From: an uncultured Collinsella sp.
Lineage (GTDB): Bacteria > Actinomycetota > Coriobacteriia > Coriobacteriales > Coriobacteriaceae
Assembly (NCBI GenBank): GCA_900544065.1
Contig: UQTR01000059.1
Coordinates: 1 to 14,173, forward strand
DNA length: 14,173 bases
Reading direction: 5' to 3'
Below, piece by piece: positions 14,173 to 14,173 of the stretch. The notes under the pieces were generated by a model. The model saw nothing but the letters and a program-made list of their open reading frames with translations. It was not told the origin of the DNA and ran no database searches. A program made the position numbers and the translations under genes. Position 1 is the first letter of the stretch; each line of letters opens with the position of its first letter.

Positions 14173-14173
14173 T

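Overview
The window is GC-rich with strong G/C third-position bias. It has tightly packed single-gene units, GGAG-type ribosome sites a few bases before most starts, and gene content typical of a gut Coriobacteriia (Collinsella-like) chromosome. That placement is inference from style and gene set; there is no rRNA or other phylogenetic marker here. No tRNA, rRNA, insertion sequence or prophage was seen. The right edge is a true contig end: the last 34 bases are a Nextera (Tn5) sequencing adapter plus one base, not genome.

Left part (1-5000): a TetM/EF-G-type translation GTPase cut by the left edge (minus strand); a GNAT acetyltransferase (minus) diverging, across a self-symmetric promoter region, from a 100-residue zinc-ribbon protein (plus); the 16S rRNA methyltransferase RsmJ (minus); an unlisted 47-residue single-span membrane protein (minus); a four-span membrane protein (plus); and the 23S rRNA methyltransferase RlmA (minus). 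The last two genes converge on a strong bidirectional terminator.

Middle (5000-10950): a MATE efflux pump (plus) convergent with a LysR regulator (minus). The LysR gene diverges from an EamA/DMT-family transporter (plus), which it may control. Next come uracil-DNA glycosylase (ung, plus) and a minus-strand pair, a VUT/YhhQ-type queuosine-precursor transporter followed by a short-chain dehydrogenase. The dehydrogenase's ribosome site overlaps the transporter's stop codon. The transporter leader folds into a hairpin with an A-rich, G-free tail running into the ribosome site, reminiscent of a preQ1-I riboswitch.

Right part (10950-14173): release factor 3 (prfC, minus), then a 552-base gene-free region, then a YtrA-type GntR repressor and its ABC ATPase (plus, truncated by the adapter). 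The gene-free region holds the most unusual structure of the window: eight copies of a 15-base element, alternating in orientation every 40 bases (80-base period). They form four hairpins with conserved arms and variable 25-26-base loops and spacers. Arm differences are mostly G·U-compatible if the plus strand is transcribed, which hints at a structured RNA. A 23-base inverted duplication between units 1 and 3 hints at a mobile or recombining palindromic element. I do not recognise it as a described family.
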